Positions 29,587-38,528 of a DNA stretch of 64,000 nt are shown here, piece after piece. The stretch's first letter is position 1; each line of letters starts with the position of its first letter. Location of the stretch: the NCBI RefSeq assembly GCF_022095675.1, contig NZ_JAHYSG010000059.1:12600-76599 (forward strand), read 5' to 3'. Source of the stretch: Dactylosporangium sp. AC04546 (GTDB lineage: Bacteria; Actinomycetota; Actinomycetes; Mycobacteriales; Micromonosporaceae). The notes under the pieces are model-generated. The model was given only the letters and a program-made list of their open reading frames with translations. It was not told the DNA's origin and ran no database searches. The position numbers and the translations under genes were made by a program.

Positions 29587-29605
29587 CGGTGGAAAGCGAA
29601 CGGCC

Positions 29606-30682
29606 TCAGCGGCGCGACGGCAGCACCCGGGACAGCGGGCCGAGGCGGGCGCGCAGGCCGGCCAGGCCGCCGGGGAAGAAGTACACCGCCAGGATGAACA
29701 GCGTGCCGAGCACGAACAGCGGCTGGGACAGCGGGCCGCCGAGCACCGACGGCAGGCTGTCCACCGCCTCGGAGTGGCCGAACGCGACCAGGCGATGGTC
29801 GAGGTACGTGAACAGCATGCCGCCGATGAGCGGGCCCCAGCGCGTGCCCGGGCCGCCCAGCACCACCATCACGAGCAGGGTCAGCGTCTGGTCGGACGCC
29901 GCCACGTGCGGGATCGCGCCACCGATGAGCAGCGCGTACATGACGCCGGCCAGGCCCGCGAGGGCGCCGGCGACGGTGAACGCGAAGAGCCGGTAGCCGT
30001 AGGGGTCGAGGCCCAGGACGCCGACGCGGCGGTCGTCGTCACGGATCGCCGACAGCACCCGGCCGGCGGGGGCGGCGGCGATCGAGTGCACGACGGCGAC
30101 GGTGACGACGGCGACCAGGACGGCCAGCCAGTACAGGTTGACGGTGTTGGAGACGCCGACCAGGAAGTCCGGGACGCCGGCCGTGTCCATCGACAGGCCC
30201 TCCTCGCCGCCGGTGACGTCGCCCGGGTTGCGCCCGATGGTGATCGCGCCGACCTGGGCGAAGGCGAGCGTCACCATGGCGAACGCGATGCCGTTCGTGC
30301 GCAGCGCGATCGCGCCGAGGGCGAGCGCCAGGACGGCCGTGCCCAGGACGGCCAGCAGGGCGGCCTCCCACAGCGGGTAGCCGGCCTTGGTCACCAGGAT
30401 GTCGGTGCCGTACACCCCGGCGGCGAAGTACAGCGCGTGGCCGAACGACAGCATGCCGGTGCGCCCGAACAGCAGGTCGTAGCCGGTGGCGAGCGACCCG
30501 AACACCAGGCACAGCGCGAGCAGCTGCAGCGTGCCGGGCTTGTTGATCGCCGTCTCGAACACGCCCGGGATCGTCAGGTTGCAGTACGGCAGGGCGAGCA
30601 GCACCACCAGGGCCACGAGCGGGCCGAAGCGGGCCAGGCGCAGGCGCCGGCGGGGGGCGGCCACGGTCGTTTCGGCGATCAT
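29606..30682 (-). CDS. livM: Branched-chain amino acid-type ABC transporter permease (LivM), system 2
   Basis: 358 residues, about ten hydrophobic segments. LFGRTGMLSFGHALYF and VTGGEEGLSMD are LivM signatures; the coupling region reads VLSAIRDDDRRVGVLGLDPYGYRLF. A basic N-terminus (RRRLRLARFG) precedes the first helix. ATG overlaps the livH stop (ATGA). Last gene of operon 2; two large hairpins follow it. Confidence 0.9.
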   Translation of the reverse strand: MIAETTVAAPRRRLRLARFGPLVALVVLLALPYCNLTIPGVFETAINKPGTLQLLALCLVFGSLATGYDLLFGRTGMLSFGHALYFAAGVYGTDILVTKAGYPLWEAALLAVLGTAVLALALGAIALRTNGIAFAMVTLAFAQVGAITIGRNPGDVTGGEEGLSMDTAGVPDFLVGVSNTVNLYWLAVLVAVVTVAVVHSIAAAPAGRVLSAIRDDDRRVGVLGLDPYGYRLFAFTVAGALAGLAGVMYALLIGGAIPHVAASDQTLTLLVMVVLGGPGTRWGPLIGGMLFTYLDHRLVAFGHSEAVDSLPSVLGGPLSQPLFVLGTLFILAVYFFPGGLAGLRARLGPLSRVLPSRR

Positions 30683-31566
30683 GACGTGGCGACCTTTCCG
30701 GTGATCCCCTGCGGACGGACGAGCAGCACCACGGCGAGCAGGGCGACGACGCAGATGTCGCCGAGGCCGGACGAGGTGTAGTTGACGAACTGCTGGAGCA
30801 GCCCGACCGCGACCGCCGCGTAGGCGGCGCCGGTCACCGAGCCCATGCCGCCGATGACGACGACGATGAAGCCGAAGATGAGCAGCGAGCTGCCGCCGGT
30901 CGGCGAGATCGACCCGGCGTAGACCCCGCCGAGCGCGCCCGCGAGGGCGGCCGCGGCCCCGCCGATGGCGAACACGAGCGTGAAGGCGCGCCGCACGTCG
31001 ATGCCGAGCGCGGTGACCATCGTCCGGTCCTCGACACCGGCCCGGATGACCAGCCCGATCTTTGTGTACTTCAGGAAGGCCAGCAGCCCGCCCAGCACGA
31101 GCAGGGCCGCCCCGATGAGCAGGAAGCGGTCGTTGGGCACCCGCGCCCCGGCGATCTCGGTGAGCTCCTGCGTCCACTGCGGCCGCGGGAACACGACCGT
31201 GTCGGCGCCCCAGGACGCCTGCAGCAGCGCCACGCCGGCCAGCGACAGGCCGACGGTGACGAGCACCTGCTCGATCGTCCTGCTGTACAGGGGCCGGATC
31301 AGCACCAGCTCGACGAGCGCCGCGACGACGGTCCCGCAGACGACGCCGAACGCGACGGAGAGCACGAAGCCCCAGCCGGACGCCCCGGCGCCGGGCAGGT
31401 GCGACGAGGCCCACCAGGTGCCGTAGGCGCCGACGGAGAGGAACAGGCCGTGGGCGAAGTTCAGCACGTCGGCGAGGCCGAACACGAGGGCCAGGCCGGA
31501 GGCGACGAGGAAGTACAGCGCCGCGAGCCCCAGTCCCGTCAGCGTCAGCAGCACGATGGTGCTCAT
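30679..31566 (-). CDS. livH: Branched-chain amino acid-type ABC transporter permease (LivH), system 2
   Basis: 295 residues from ATG 31566 with GGAGG four bases upstream. Eight or so membrane segments; FGLADVLNFAHGLFLSVGAYG is the LivH signature and GIDVRRAFTLVFAIGGAAAALAGALGG holds the coupling helix. An 82-base gap separates it from the upstream ATPase gene and contains a short inverted repeat (TGAACGG at 31618, CCGTTCA at 31645). Confidence 0.9.
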   Translation of the reverse strand: MSTIVLLTLTGLGLAALYFLVASGLALVFGLADVLNFAHGLFLSVGAYGTWWASSHLPGAGASGWGFVLSVAFGVVCGTVVAALVELVLIRPLYSRTIEQVLVTVGLSLAGVALLQASWGADTVVFPRPQWTQELTEIAGARVPNDRFLLIGAALLVLGGLLAFLKYTKIGLVIRAGVEDRTMVTALGIDVRRAFTLVFAIGGAAAALAGALGGVYAGSISPTGGSSLLIFGFIVVVIGGMGSVTGAAYAAVAVGLLQQFVNYTSSGLGDICVVALLAVVLLVRPQGITGKVATS

Positions 31567-31648
31567 GCGGCCTCCACTTCGTTCCGGCCGCACGAGCCTT
31601 CAATCTGAGCTTGCTGGTGAACGGCCCCTCCGCTCCGCTCCGGACCGT

Positions 31649-32368
31649 TCATGCGTGCTCTCCCTTCCCGACGCCGAGCAGCGCCTTGGTCTTCTCGGTG
31701 TAGTCGAGCAGGTCCGCCGCCCGGCCGGTGTAGGCGACCTGCCCGGTCGCGATGACGACGGCGTTGCTGGCGAGGCGGCGCACGACGGCCAGGTTCTGCT
31801 CGACGAGCAGCAGCGGCACCGTGGCCGCCACCGCCTCCAGGGCCGCCGCGACCTCGCCGACCACTTTCGGCGCCAGGCCCTTCGTCGGCTCGTCGATGAG
31901 CAGCAGGCGGTTCGGGTTGAGCAGCACCCGCCCGATGGCCAGCATCTGCTGCTGGCCGCCGGAGAGCGTGCCGGCCCGCTGCTTGGCGCGCTTGCGCAGC
32001 TCGGGGAAGAGCGCGTGGACCCGGTCGTAGTCCGGCTCCGCGCCGGCCCGCTCGGCCAGCCGCAGGTTCTCGGCCACGGTCAGCCCGGCGAAGACACCCC
32101 GGTCCTCGGGCACGTACCCCAGGCCCTCGCGGACCAGGCGGTACGTCGGCTGCCGGGTGATCCGCCCGCCCGCGAAGCGCACCTCGCCGGCGATCTCGGC
32201 GGCCCTGGGCAGCAGCCCGAGCACCGCCTTGAGCGTGGTGGTCTTGCCGACGCCGTTGCGCCCGAGCAGCGCGGTCACGCCCTGCGGGGCCACGCCGAAG
32301 CTGACGCCCTGCAGGATGTGCGAGCCGGCGATGCGCACCGACAGGTCGGAGATCTCGAGGATCGTCAC
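31649..32368 (-). CDS. livF: ABC transporter ATP-binding protein (LivF type), system 2
   Basis: 239 residues from a GTG overlapping the livG stop (GTGA). Walker A GRNGVGKTT, signature LSGGQQQ and Walker B RLLLIDEPTKGLAP are intact. The C-terminus is short and charged (KALLGVGKGEHA). Confidence 0.92.
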   Translation of the reverse strand: MTILEISDLSVRIAGSHILQGVSFGVAPQGVTALLGRNGVGKTTTLKAVLGLLPRAAEIAGEVRFAGGRITRQPTYRLVREGLGYVPEDRGVFAGLTVAENLRLAERAGAEPDYDRVHALFPELRKRAKQRAGTLSGGQQQMLAIGRVLLNPNRLLLIDEPTKGLAPKVVGEVAAALEAVAATVPLLLVEQNLAVVRRLASNAVVIATGQVAYTGRAADLLDYTEKTKALLGVGKGEHA

Positions 32369-33159
32369 AGCTTCTCCCCCAGGTACGCCTCCTGGACGGT
32401 CCGGTCGGCCATGACCACGTCCGGGGTGTCGCAGATGAGCAGCGCCCCGTGGTGCATGACGGCGACCCGGTCGGCCAGGTCCAGGACCACGTCCATGTGG
32501 TGCTCCACCATGAGCACGCTGCGCCGCTCCTCGCGGGTCAGCGTCTTGATGAGCGCGACCAGCCCGGGCACGTCCTCGGTACTCACCCCGGCCATCGGCT
32601 CGTCGAGCAGCAGCACCCGCGGCTCCCCGGCGAGCAGCAGCGCGATCTCCAGCTTCCGCTTCTCGCCGTGGGCGAGGGTGCCGGCGAGCGCGCCGGACCG
32701 GTGCTCCAGGCCGACCCGCCACAGCACCCGCTCGGCCCGCTCGGCGATGTCGCGGTCGCGGGCCGGCAGCGGGAACGGGCGCAGCGAGCCGCCCCGGCGG
32801 GCCTGCACGGCGAGCCGCACGTTCGCGGCGACGCTCAGCGACCCGAACACCGACGACGACTGGAACGTGCGCCCCAGCCCCCGGCGGGCCCGCCGGTGCG
32901 GCGGCAGCCGGGTCACGTCGTGCCCGCCGAGCGACACCGTGCCGTCGGTCGGCCGGCGCAGCCCGGAGATCAGGTTGAACAGCGAGGTCTTGCCGGCGCC
33001 GTTGGGGCCGATGACCGCGAGGAACTCGCCCTCGGCCAGGTCGATCGAGACCCCGTCGACGATCGCGACCCCGCCGATGCGCCAGGTCAGCCGCCTGGTC
33101 GACAGCAGGCCGGTGGCCGGGGCGTCGGCCCCGGCCACCGGTGTCGTGCCACGGGCCAA
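32365..33159 (-). CDS. livG: ABC transporter ATP-binding protein (LivG type), system 2
   Basis: 264 residues. Walker A GPNGAGKTS, Q-loop RTFQSSSVF and Walker B RVLLLDEPMAG are present; the signature is LAHGEKRKLE. The start is taken at TTG 33159, four bases after the binding-protein stop, with a weak GAAGGG site; a later start is possible because the first 20 residues are not conserved in the family. Confidence 0.9.
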   Translation of the reverse strand: MARGTTPVAGADAPATGLLSTRRLTWRIGGVAIVDGVSIDLAEGEFLAVIGPNGAGKTSLFNLISGLRRPTDGTVSLGGHDVTRLPPHRRARRGLGRTFQSSSVFGSLSVAANVRLAVQARRGGSLRPFPLPARDRDIAERAERVLWRVGLEHRSGALAGTLAHGEKRKLEIALLLAGEPRVLLLDEPMAGVSTEDVPGLVALIKTLTREERRSVLMVEHHMDVVLDLADRVAVMHHGALLICDTPDVVMADRTVQEAYLGEKL

Positions 33160-33163
33160 CGTC

Positions 33164-34375
33164 TCAGCCCTTCATCTGCGCGACCGGCGGGGTCGCGTCG
33201 GCCGGGTCGATGGCCTTGACCAGCTCGGGCTTGAGGTCGGCGCCGGAGCCGGTGAACTTGCCCTGGAACATCGGCTGGAGCAGGGCGTGGTCCTCCTTGC
33301 GGACGGTCAGCTTGCCCTTGACGCCGTCGAAGCTGTAGCCCTCCAGCGCGGAGACCATCTTGTCGACGTCGTCGCCGCCCTCCTGGGCCGCGCGGACGAC
33401 GAGCTGGGCGGCGGTGAAGCCGTCCGGGTGGAACAGGTCGACCTTGCCGCCGTCGACGCCCTTGCGCAGCGCGGCCACGGCCTCGTTGTCGCTGGCGCCG
33501 TCGAAGTAGTGCGCGAGCAGCGAGATCTTGGAGCCGGCCGCGCCGAACGTCGGCCAGGACGCGCGCTGGTCGATGCCGGTCACCACGAGTGTCGAGCCGA
33601 GCACGCCCTGCTGGTCGAGCGACTGCCACATGGCGGCGGCGGTGGTGCCGGCCCACGCGACGAAGATCATGTCGGGCTTGGCGTTCTTGGCCTGGACCGC
33701 GAAGCCGGTGAAGTCGGTGGCGTTGGCCGGGACGAAGAGGTTGTCCACGGTCGCGCCGGCCCCGCCGATGACCGCCTTGACGGCGTCGGCGTTGGACTTG
33801 CCGAACGCGCCCTCCTGGGTGAAGACCAGGACCTTCTTGCCCGTCGGCGACGGCAGGTACGACTTGGCGGCCAGCACGTCCTGGTAGGACTGGCGGCCGG
33901 AGCGGAAGGTGTACTTGTTGATGCCGGTGACGGCGTCGGTCGCCGCCGGGCCGGAGATGAACAGCACCTTGTTCTGCGCGGCGAGCGGAGCCACCTGGCC
34001 GGCCACGCCGGACGAGGTGCTGCCGGCAATGATCTTGTATCCCTGGCCGATGAGGTCCTTCGCGGCGGAGACGGCCTTCGCCGGGTCACCGGCGTCGTCC
34101 ACCTCCTTGACCTCCACGGGCCGGTTGCCCACCTTGCCGGTGCCCTTGGTGGCGTAGGCGAGGCCGGCCTTCCAGCCGTCGATGTACTGCTTGCCGTAGC
34201 TTGCGAGGGCACCCGTCTGGGAGTACACGAGCCCGACCTTGATCGGCGCACCGTCCCCGGCAGGCTCCTCGGCCGCTTCCTGGGGGCTGCTGCACGCCGC
34301 CGCGAGCGTCGCGGCAAGGGTCAACCCGAACGCCGCGAACAACACCCGCCGCGGCGCACTCGTCTGCCTGATCAA
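33164..34375 (-). CDS. Substrate-binding lipoprotein of ABC importer, system 2
   Basis: 403 residues from a TTG start with GGAGGA five bases upstream. Signal peptide with lipobox LAAAC (Cys28), then IKVGLVYSQTGALASYGKQ, the type 1 periplasmic-binding fold seen in Leu/Ile/Val-type receptors. It is the first gene of operon 2, unlike in system 1, where the receptor gene comes third. It shares only fold-level similarity with the system 1 receptor, which suggests different ligands. Confidence 0.9.
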   Translation of the reverse strand: MIRQTSAPRRVLFAAFGLTLAATLAAACSSPQEAAEEPAGDGAPIKVGLVYSQTGALASYGKQYIDGWKAGLAYATKGTGKVGNRPVEVKEVDDAGDPAKAVSAAKDLIGQGYKIIAGSTSSGVAGQVAPLAAQNKVLFISGPAATDAVTGINKYTFRSGRQSYQDVLAAKSYLPSPTGKKVLVFTQEGAFGKSNADAVKAVIGGAGATVDNLFVPANATDFTGFAVQAKNAKPDMIFVAWAGTTAAAMWQSLDQQGVLGSTLVVTGIDQRASWPTFGAAGSKISLLAHYFDGASDNEAVAALRKGVDGGKVDLFHPDGFTAAQLVVRAAQEGGDDVDKMVSALEGYSFDGVKGKLTVRKEDHALLQPMFQGKFTGSGADLKPELVKAIDPADATPPVAQMKG

Positions 34376-34500
34376 CGCTTCCTCCGTGTGAACGCCTTGT
34401 TAAGGCCAGCGCCTGCTGGCGGTGTTCGCACACGCTAGAAGTGGCGTCGGGCACGGAGCTATGTGGGTCGCCCACACTAATCGACGGCGAGGGCCGGTCC
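34376..34500 (-). promoter_or_regulatory. Leader and promoter region of importer operon 2
   Basis: 125 bases between the hydrolase stop and the receptor start. It holds TGTGGG-TCG-CCCACA at about 34459-34473 and GCCAGC-GCCT-GCTGGC at about 34404-34419, both exact inverted repeats that may be an operator and a leader hairpin. No sigma-70 boxes are convincing. Confidence 0.4.
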
Positions 34501-35358
34501 TCAGGCACTCATCAGGTCGATGAACTCGCCGAGGACCGGCAGGAAGCGCTCCGGCGGCGGCATGTGCCCGGCGCCGGGCACCACGATCAGGCCGTTGCGG
34601 CCGCGGTGCCGGCCGGACAGCCGCTCGCCGAGGACCGCCACCGAGCGCTCGACGGGGACGAGCTCGTCGGCGCCGCCGAAGATCGCGAGGATCGGGCAGG
34701 GCAGGAACGGCAGCAGGTCGGACGGGTCGAAGGCGAGGTTGCGGGCGACGAACGCGAGGTCCTCGGCGGTGTCGTAGGGCGCCCCGGTCACGAACGGGTG
34801 CCACGGCGCGGCCGGCAGCGCCGCCTGCTCGCGCAGGACCGCGGCCGGCTCGGTGCCCGAGCGCACCCGCTCGGCCCGCTCGTCGGCCCAGCGCAGGCCG
34901 GCCTCGATGTCCTCGGGCGGCAGCCCGGCGGCCCGCATGGCCCGCTCCATCCGCACCCGCTCCTGCTCGGCCGGGGTGACCGCCGGGCCGCTCACGGTGA
35001 CGACGAAGCCGACCCGGTCGGGGGCGGTGACCGCGGCCGCGAGGGCGACCCAGCCGCCCTGGCTGTAGCCGATGACACCGGCCCGCTCGACGGCCGCCTC
35101 CCGGCGCAGCACCGCGAGGGCGGTCAGGGCCTCAGCGGCCCGGTCGGCGAACGACTGGGCCCGCCAGGTGGCCGGCTTGTCGTGGCGCAGTGTGGCGACG
35201 CCGCGCCCGGCCAGCCACTGCGGCACGACCTGCCAGGCGTCCTTCGTGGCCGGGCCCGAGCCGTCGGACAGCACGAGCCCGGCGCGGACGGGACCCTCCG
35301 GCACCGTCACGATGCCGGCCAGGTCGCCGACCTTGACCGGGCGTTCTTCGATCGACAT
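34501..35358 (-). CDS. Alpha/beta hydrolase
   Basis: 285 residues from ATG 35358 with GGGGAGG four bases upstream. Nucleophile elbow GYSQGG, acid in FGGADELVPV and catalytic His in PGAGHMPPPERF near the C-terminus form the triad. The early LSDGSGPATKDAW segment resembles dienelactone-hydrolase/peptidase-like members. Substrate unknown. The ribosome-binding site is in one arm of a 15-bp hairpin that lies between this gene and the glucanase gene. Confidence 0.85.
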   Translation of the reverse strand: MSIEERPVKVGDLAGIVTVPEGPVRAGLVLSDGSGPATKDAWQVVPQWLAGRGVATLRHDKPATWRAQSFADRAAEALTALAVLRREAAVERAGVIGYSQGGWVALAAAVTAPDRVGFVVTVSGPAVTPAEQERVRMERAMRAAGLPPEDIEAGLRWADERAERVRSGTEPAAVLREQAALPAAPWHPFVTGAPYDTAEDLAFVARNLAFDPSDLLPFLPCPILAIFGGADELVPVERSVAVLGERLSGRHRGRNGLIVVPGAGHMPPPERFLPVLGEFIDLMSA

Positions 35359-35400
35359 GAATCCTCCCCGCACCGCAAGGTAGCAGTGCGGGGAGGATTC
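35359..35400 (-). promoter_or_regulatory. 15-bp perfect hairpin that includes the hydrolase ribosome-binding site
   Basis: GAATCCTCCCCGCAC (35359-35373) and GTGCGGGGAGGATTC (35386-35400) pair fully over a 12-base loop. The arm next to the hydrolase ATG contains its GGGGAGG site, and the stem ends directly at the start codon. It also lies 18 bases after the glucanase stop, so it may act as its terminator. Confidence 0.8.
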
Positions 35401-35418
35401 CGCGGGCCTGCCGCCGGC

Positions 35419-36639
35419 TTACTTCTCCGCGGCCAGCGGCGCCTGGTAGGTCTTGAGCAGGTCGAGCTTGGCCTGGTCGACCGTGTTCCAGTCGTCCTTC
35501 AGGACCCCGCCGGTGTCACCGGAGTTCGGGTTCCAGGACCAGTAGGTGTAGCTGAGCCCGTTGTCCTTCAGGTACTTGATCAGGTTCTGCTGCCAGATCC
35601 CTTCCAGGTCCTTGTTGCCCTGGGCGTCCTTGTCGGCGACCGAGCGACCACCGAACTCACCCATGAGCACCGGGGCGACGTTCTGCTTCACCAGGTAGCC
35701 GAACTGCTTGTCCCACAGCGCCGGCATGTTGGCCGGGAACGACGGGTCGTTGAACCACTGCTGGGACCAGACCTTCGGGCTGTAGTCGTGCGCGGAGTAC
35801 ACCAGCTTGGACTGGTCGGCGAGCTTCACCGGGTGCTTCGCCGCGCCCTGGAGGTTGCCGCCCCACCAGTAGCCGTCGCCGTCGTAGGACTCGATGCCCT
35901 CGACGATGATGAGCCAGTTGGGGTTGGCCTTGAGCACCGCGTTGCCGGCCCGCTCGGCGGCCGCCTTCCAGTCGGTCTTCTCGGAGCCGTCGCCCCAGGT
36001 GGCCTCGCCGTGCGGCTCGTTGTGCAGGTCGGCGCCGACGACGAGCGCGTTGCTCTTGTAGTGCTCGGCCAGCTTGACCCAGTCGGAGATCCACCGCTCC
36101 TCGCTGACCTTGTCGGTGTACCAGAGGTTGCTCTGGCCCTGCGAGGTCGGGCGGTGCCGGTCGAGGATGACCATCATGCCGCGCTTGGTGGCGCCCTCGA
36201 CGACCTTGTCCATGATCTGCGGGCCGGTCAGGCCCTCAAGGTCGGGGTTGAGCGCGAAGTCGACGCCGGTCGGCTTGGCGGAGGCGTCGAAGAGCTCGTT
36301 GCTGAACGGCAGTCGCATCGAGTTGAAGCCCGACGAGACCATCTGGTCGAGCATGTCGTCGAGCTTGCGCGACCACAGGCCGTGCGGGGCGAAGGTGTTG
36401 GTCTCCAGCCCGAACCAGTTCACGCCGGTGAAGGTGACCTCCTCGCCGCGGGCGTCGAGGATCTTGCTGCCCTCGGCGTGCAGCGGCATCTGCAGCCGCT
36501 GGCCGGACTGGGCGTTCTCGGGCGTGACCTGCTTGTCGTTGTGGTTCAACAGCGGCACCAGGGCGACGGCCACGGCGACAACAGCGACGACCGCGGATAT
36601 CCAGAGGATTTGAGTACGACTGAGGGAAGTGCGACCCAT
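35419..36639 (-). CDS. Secreted or anchored GH5-family glycoside hydrolase (endoglucanase-like)
   Basis: 406 residues. One N-terminal membrane segment (about 11-31) without a clear cleavage site suggests a signal anchor. The catalytic domain shows TGVNWFGLET, NSMRLPFS, the acid/base Glu208 in HNEP and the nucleophile Glu328 in GEFGG, as in GH5 endo-beta-1,4-glucanases. There is no carbohydrate-binding module. It acts outside the cell on beta-glucan. Its place beside a GT2 synthase resembles actinobacterial and proteobacterial clusters in which a glucanase trims a newly made glucan; that role is inference. Confidence 0.9.
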   Translation of the reverse strand: MGRTSLSRTQILWISAVVAVVAVAVALVPLLNHNDKQVTPENAQSGQRLQMPLHAEGSKILDARGEEVTFTGVNWFGLETNTFAPHGLWSRKLDDMLDQMVSSGFNSMRLPFSNELFDASAKPTGVDFALNPDLEGLTGPQIMDKVVEGATKRGMMVILDRHRPTSQGQSNLWYTDKVSEERWISDWVKLAEHYKSNALVVGADLHNEPHGEATWGDGSEKTDWKAAAERAGNAVLKANPNWLIIVEGIESYDGDGYWWGGNLQGAAKHPVKLADQSKLVYSAHDYSPKVWSQQWFNDPSFPANMPALWDKQFGYLVKQNVAPVLMGEFGGRSVADKDAQGNKDLEGIWQQNLIKYLKDNGLSYTYWSWNPNSGDTGGVLKDDWNTVDQAKLDLLKTYQAPLAAEK

Positions 36640-36666
36640 GGAGTTGACCTGTCCTCACGTTCGAGA

Positions 36667-36696
36667 CGGCCGTCTGCGGGGGTGCGCAGACGGCCG
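36667..36696 (-). promoter_or_regulatory. 12-bp perfect hairpin in the glucanase leader
   Basis: CGGCCGTCTGCG (36667-36678) and CGCAGACGGCCG (36685-36696) pair exactly over a 6-base loop, 27 bases upstream of the glucanase start. Farther upstream, 36750-36825 is AT-richer than its surroundings and contains ACCTG-TCGGG-CAGGT near 36758, probably promoter and operator sequence. Confidence 0.6.
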
Positions 36697-36825
36697 CCGA
36701 AACGATCGGCTGAGGGCGTGCGTTGCGCCGGGGAGAGAGCCCGGCGCTGCCGCTCAACCTGTCGGGCAGGTCAAGACATTACGGAAATCGGAAATACGCA
36801 GTCAGCGTACAAATGTCGGATTTGT

Positions 36826-37497
36826 TTATGCACCAATCGTAGGAGCGTCCCACTCGGCGGCCCTGACGACGGCCTCCAGCTTCGATCTCGCGCCCATCTT
36901 GCTCAGCAGGTGGCGCACGTGGCTGCGGACCGTGGTGTAGCTGATGCTCAGCTCCCGCGCGATGTCACGGTTGTCCATGCCCTCGGTCATCAGGCTGAGG
37001 ATCTGCCGCTCGCGCGGGGTGAGGCTATCAAGCCGCCGGGCGTGCTCCTCCGAGCGCCTGGACTCCTCGCGGCGACGGGCCAGCAGCTTGGCCAGCTGGC
37101 GGGCCGGCACCAGGATCTCGCCGTCGACGGCGCGGCGCACCGCCTCGGCCACGTCGGCCCCGCCCGCGCTCTTGACCAGGTAGCCGGCCGCGCCCGCCTC
37201 CAGGGCGGTGATGATGACCTGGTCGCTGTCGTCGGCGCTGAGGAAGACGATCGCCACGTCGGGCTGGTGCGCCCGCAGGACCGCGGTGGCCTCGGCCCCG
37301 GTGCCGTCGGGCAGCCAGTAGTCGGCCAGCACGACGTCGACGTGCTCGACGTCGGCCAGGTGCTCGACCTCGCCGACGGAGCTGGCCAGGGCCACGACCC
37401 GCAGCTCCGGGTGCTCGTTGAGCAGCGCCGCGAGCCCTTCCGCCACCACCTGGTGGTCCTCGACGATCAACACCCGGTAGGGCGGGCGACCACTCAC
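36826..37497 (-). CDS. NarL/LuxR-family response regulator (system A)
   Basis: 223 residues from a GTG overlapping the kinase stop (GTGA), with GGAGG upstream. Receiver domain with LIVEDHQVV, phosphoacceptor Asp in VVLADYWLPDGTG and Lys in GYLVKSAGG; C-terminal LuxR-type HTH (LTPRERQILSLMTEGMDNRDIARELSISYTTVRSHVRHLL). Forms a pair with the kinase just upstream and may control the glucanase gene 186 bases downstream. Confidence 0.92.
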   Translation of the reverse strand: MSGRPPYRVLIVEDHQVVAEGLAALLNEHPELRVVALASSVGEVEHLADVEHVDVVLADYWLPDGTGAEATAVLRAHQPDVAIVFLSADDSDQVIITALEAGAAGYLVKSAGGADVAEAVRRAVDGEILVPARQLAKLLARRREESRRSEEHARRLDSLTPRERQILSLMTEGMDNRDIARELSISYTTVRSHVRHLLSKMGARSKLEAVVRAAEWDAPTIGA

Positions 37498-38522
37498 GGG
37501 GAACCTCCCTTGGACTGCAGGTCCGCGCCGCGCGGCACCCAGAACGTCACCGTCGTCCCGCTGCCGGGCTCGCTGCCGATCCGGAACCACCCGCCGGCCA
37601 GCGCGGCGCGCTCCCGCATCAGGACGATCCCCAGGTGCCCAGGTTCGGGCTCGCCGAACGCCGACGAGCCCACCCCGTCGTCGACCACCCGGACCAGGTA
37701 CCCGCCGTCCTGCTCGCCGAGGACCACGGTGCAGCGGTCGGCGTCGGCGTGCTTGCCCACGTTGGCCACGGCCTCCTGCAGCATGCGGTAGAGCAGCAGG
37801 CGGGTCGGCAGCGCGGGCTCCTCGGTGAGCCGGTTCTGCAGCTGTACCGCCAGGTCGTGGTCGTCCGCGAGCCCGTCGAGCAGGTCGCGGGTCGCGGCGG
37901 CGAGCCCGTCGTCCTCCAGCTTCGGCGGCCGGAAGTCGAAGATCAGCCGGCGCAGCCGCTCGGCCGCGTTGACCAGCGACTCCTCCAGCCGCCCGAGGAT
38001 CTCCAGCTCCTCGGGGTCGCGCAGCCGGCGGCGCAGCTGCTGCACGCGCAGCATCGCCGCGGTGATCACCTGGAGGCTGTCGTCGTGGACGCCGGCCGCG
38101 ATGCGGGCCCGCTCCCGCTCCTGGTTGAGGATGAGGTCGCCGAGCAGCTCACCCTGCTCCTGGCCGAGCCGCAGCAGCCGGGCGACCCGCTGCTCGAGCG
38201 TCGCCCGCGACGGCCCCGGCCCGCACTGGTCGTCGACGGCCAGCACGACCAGGCCGCTCGGGTCGCCCTCCAGCGTGCGGGCCCGCACATCCACCGGCAG
38301 CTGGTGGCCGTCCGGCAGCAGCGCCGCCGCGGTGGTCGGCCGGTCGGGGCCGGCGTCGGGCCGCGGGTCGGCGAGGAACAGCTCGTCGACCCGCCGCCCG
38401 ACGAGGTCAGCCGTCGAGCGGCGGAACAGCGTCTCGGCGGCCTTGCTGGCCAGGCGCACCACCCCGGCGGCGTCGAGCACGATCAACGCCTCCGGGGCGG
38501 CGCGGAACGCCTGCCAGTACAT
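37494..38522 (-). CDS. Soluble PAS-containing sensor histidine kinase (system A)
   Basis: 342 residues with no membrane segment. N-terminal PAS domain (about 1-100), then a HisKA_3-type dimerisation segment with the phosphorylated His in RARIAAGVHDDSLQ, and a GHKL ATPase domain with N box EAVANVGKHADA and G box VRVVDDGVGS. A cytosolic kinase of the NarX/DegS group. It starts six bases after the Ig-like protein gene, so the pair is transcribed with the polysaccharide genes. Confidence 0.9.
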   Translation of the reverse strand: MYWQAFRAAPEALIVLDAAGVVRLASKAAETLFRRSTADLVGRRVDELFLADPRPDAGPDRPTTAAALLPDGHQLPVDVRARTLEGDPSGLVVLAVDDQCGPGPSRATLEQRVARLLRLGQEQGELLGDLILNQERERARIAAGVHDDSLQVITAAMLRVQQLRRRLRDPEELEILGRLEESLVNAAERLRRLIFDFRPPKLEDDGLAAATRDLLDGLADDHDLAVQLQNRLTEEPALPTRLLLYRMLQEAVANVGKHADADRCTVVLGEQDGGYLVRVVDDGVGSSAFGEPEPGHLGIVLMRERAALAGGWFRIGSEPGSGTTVTFWVPRGADLQSKGGSP

Positions 38523-38528
38523 CCGCCG

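Noticed and set aside
29330..29605. rho-independent terminators proper
   Set aside because: Both stems are strong but neither strand has a T-run after them, so they are listed as repeats with termination only as one option.
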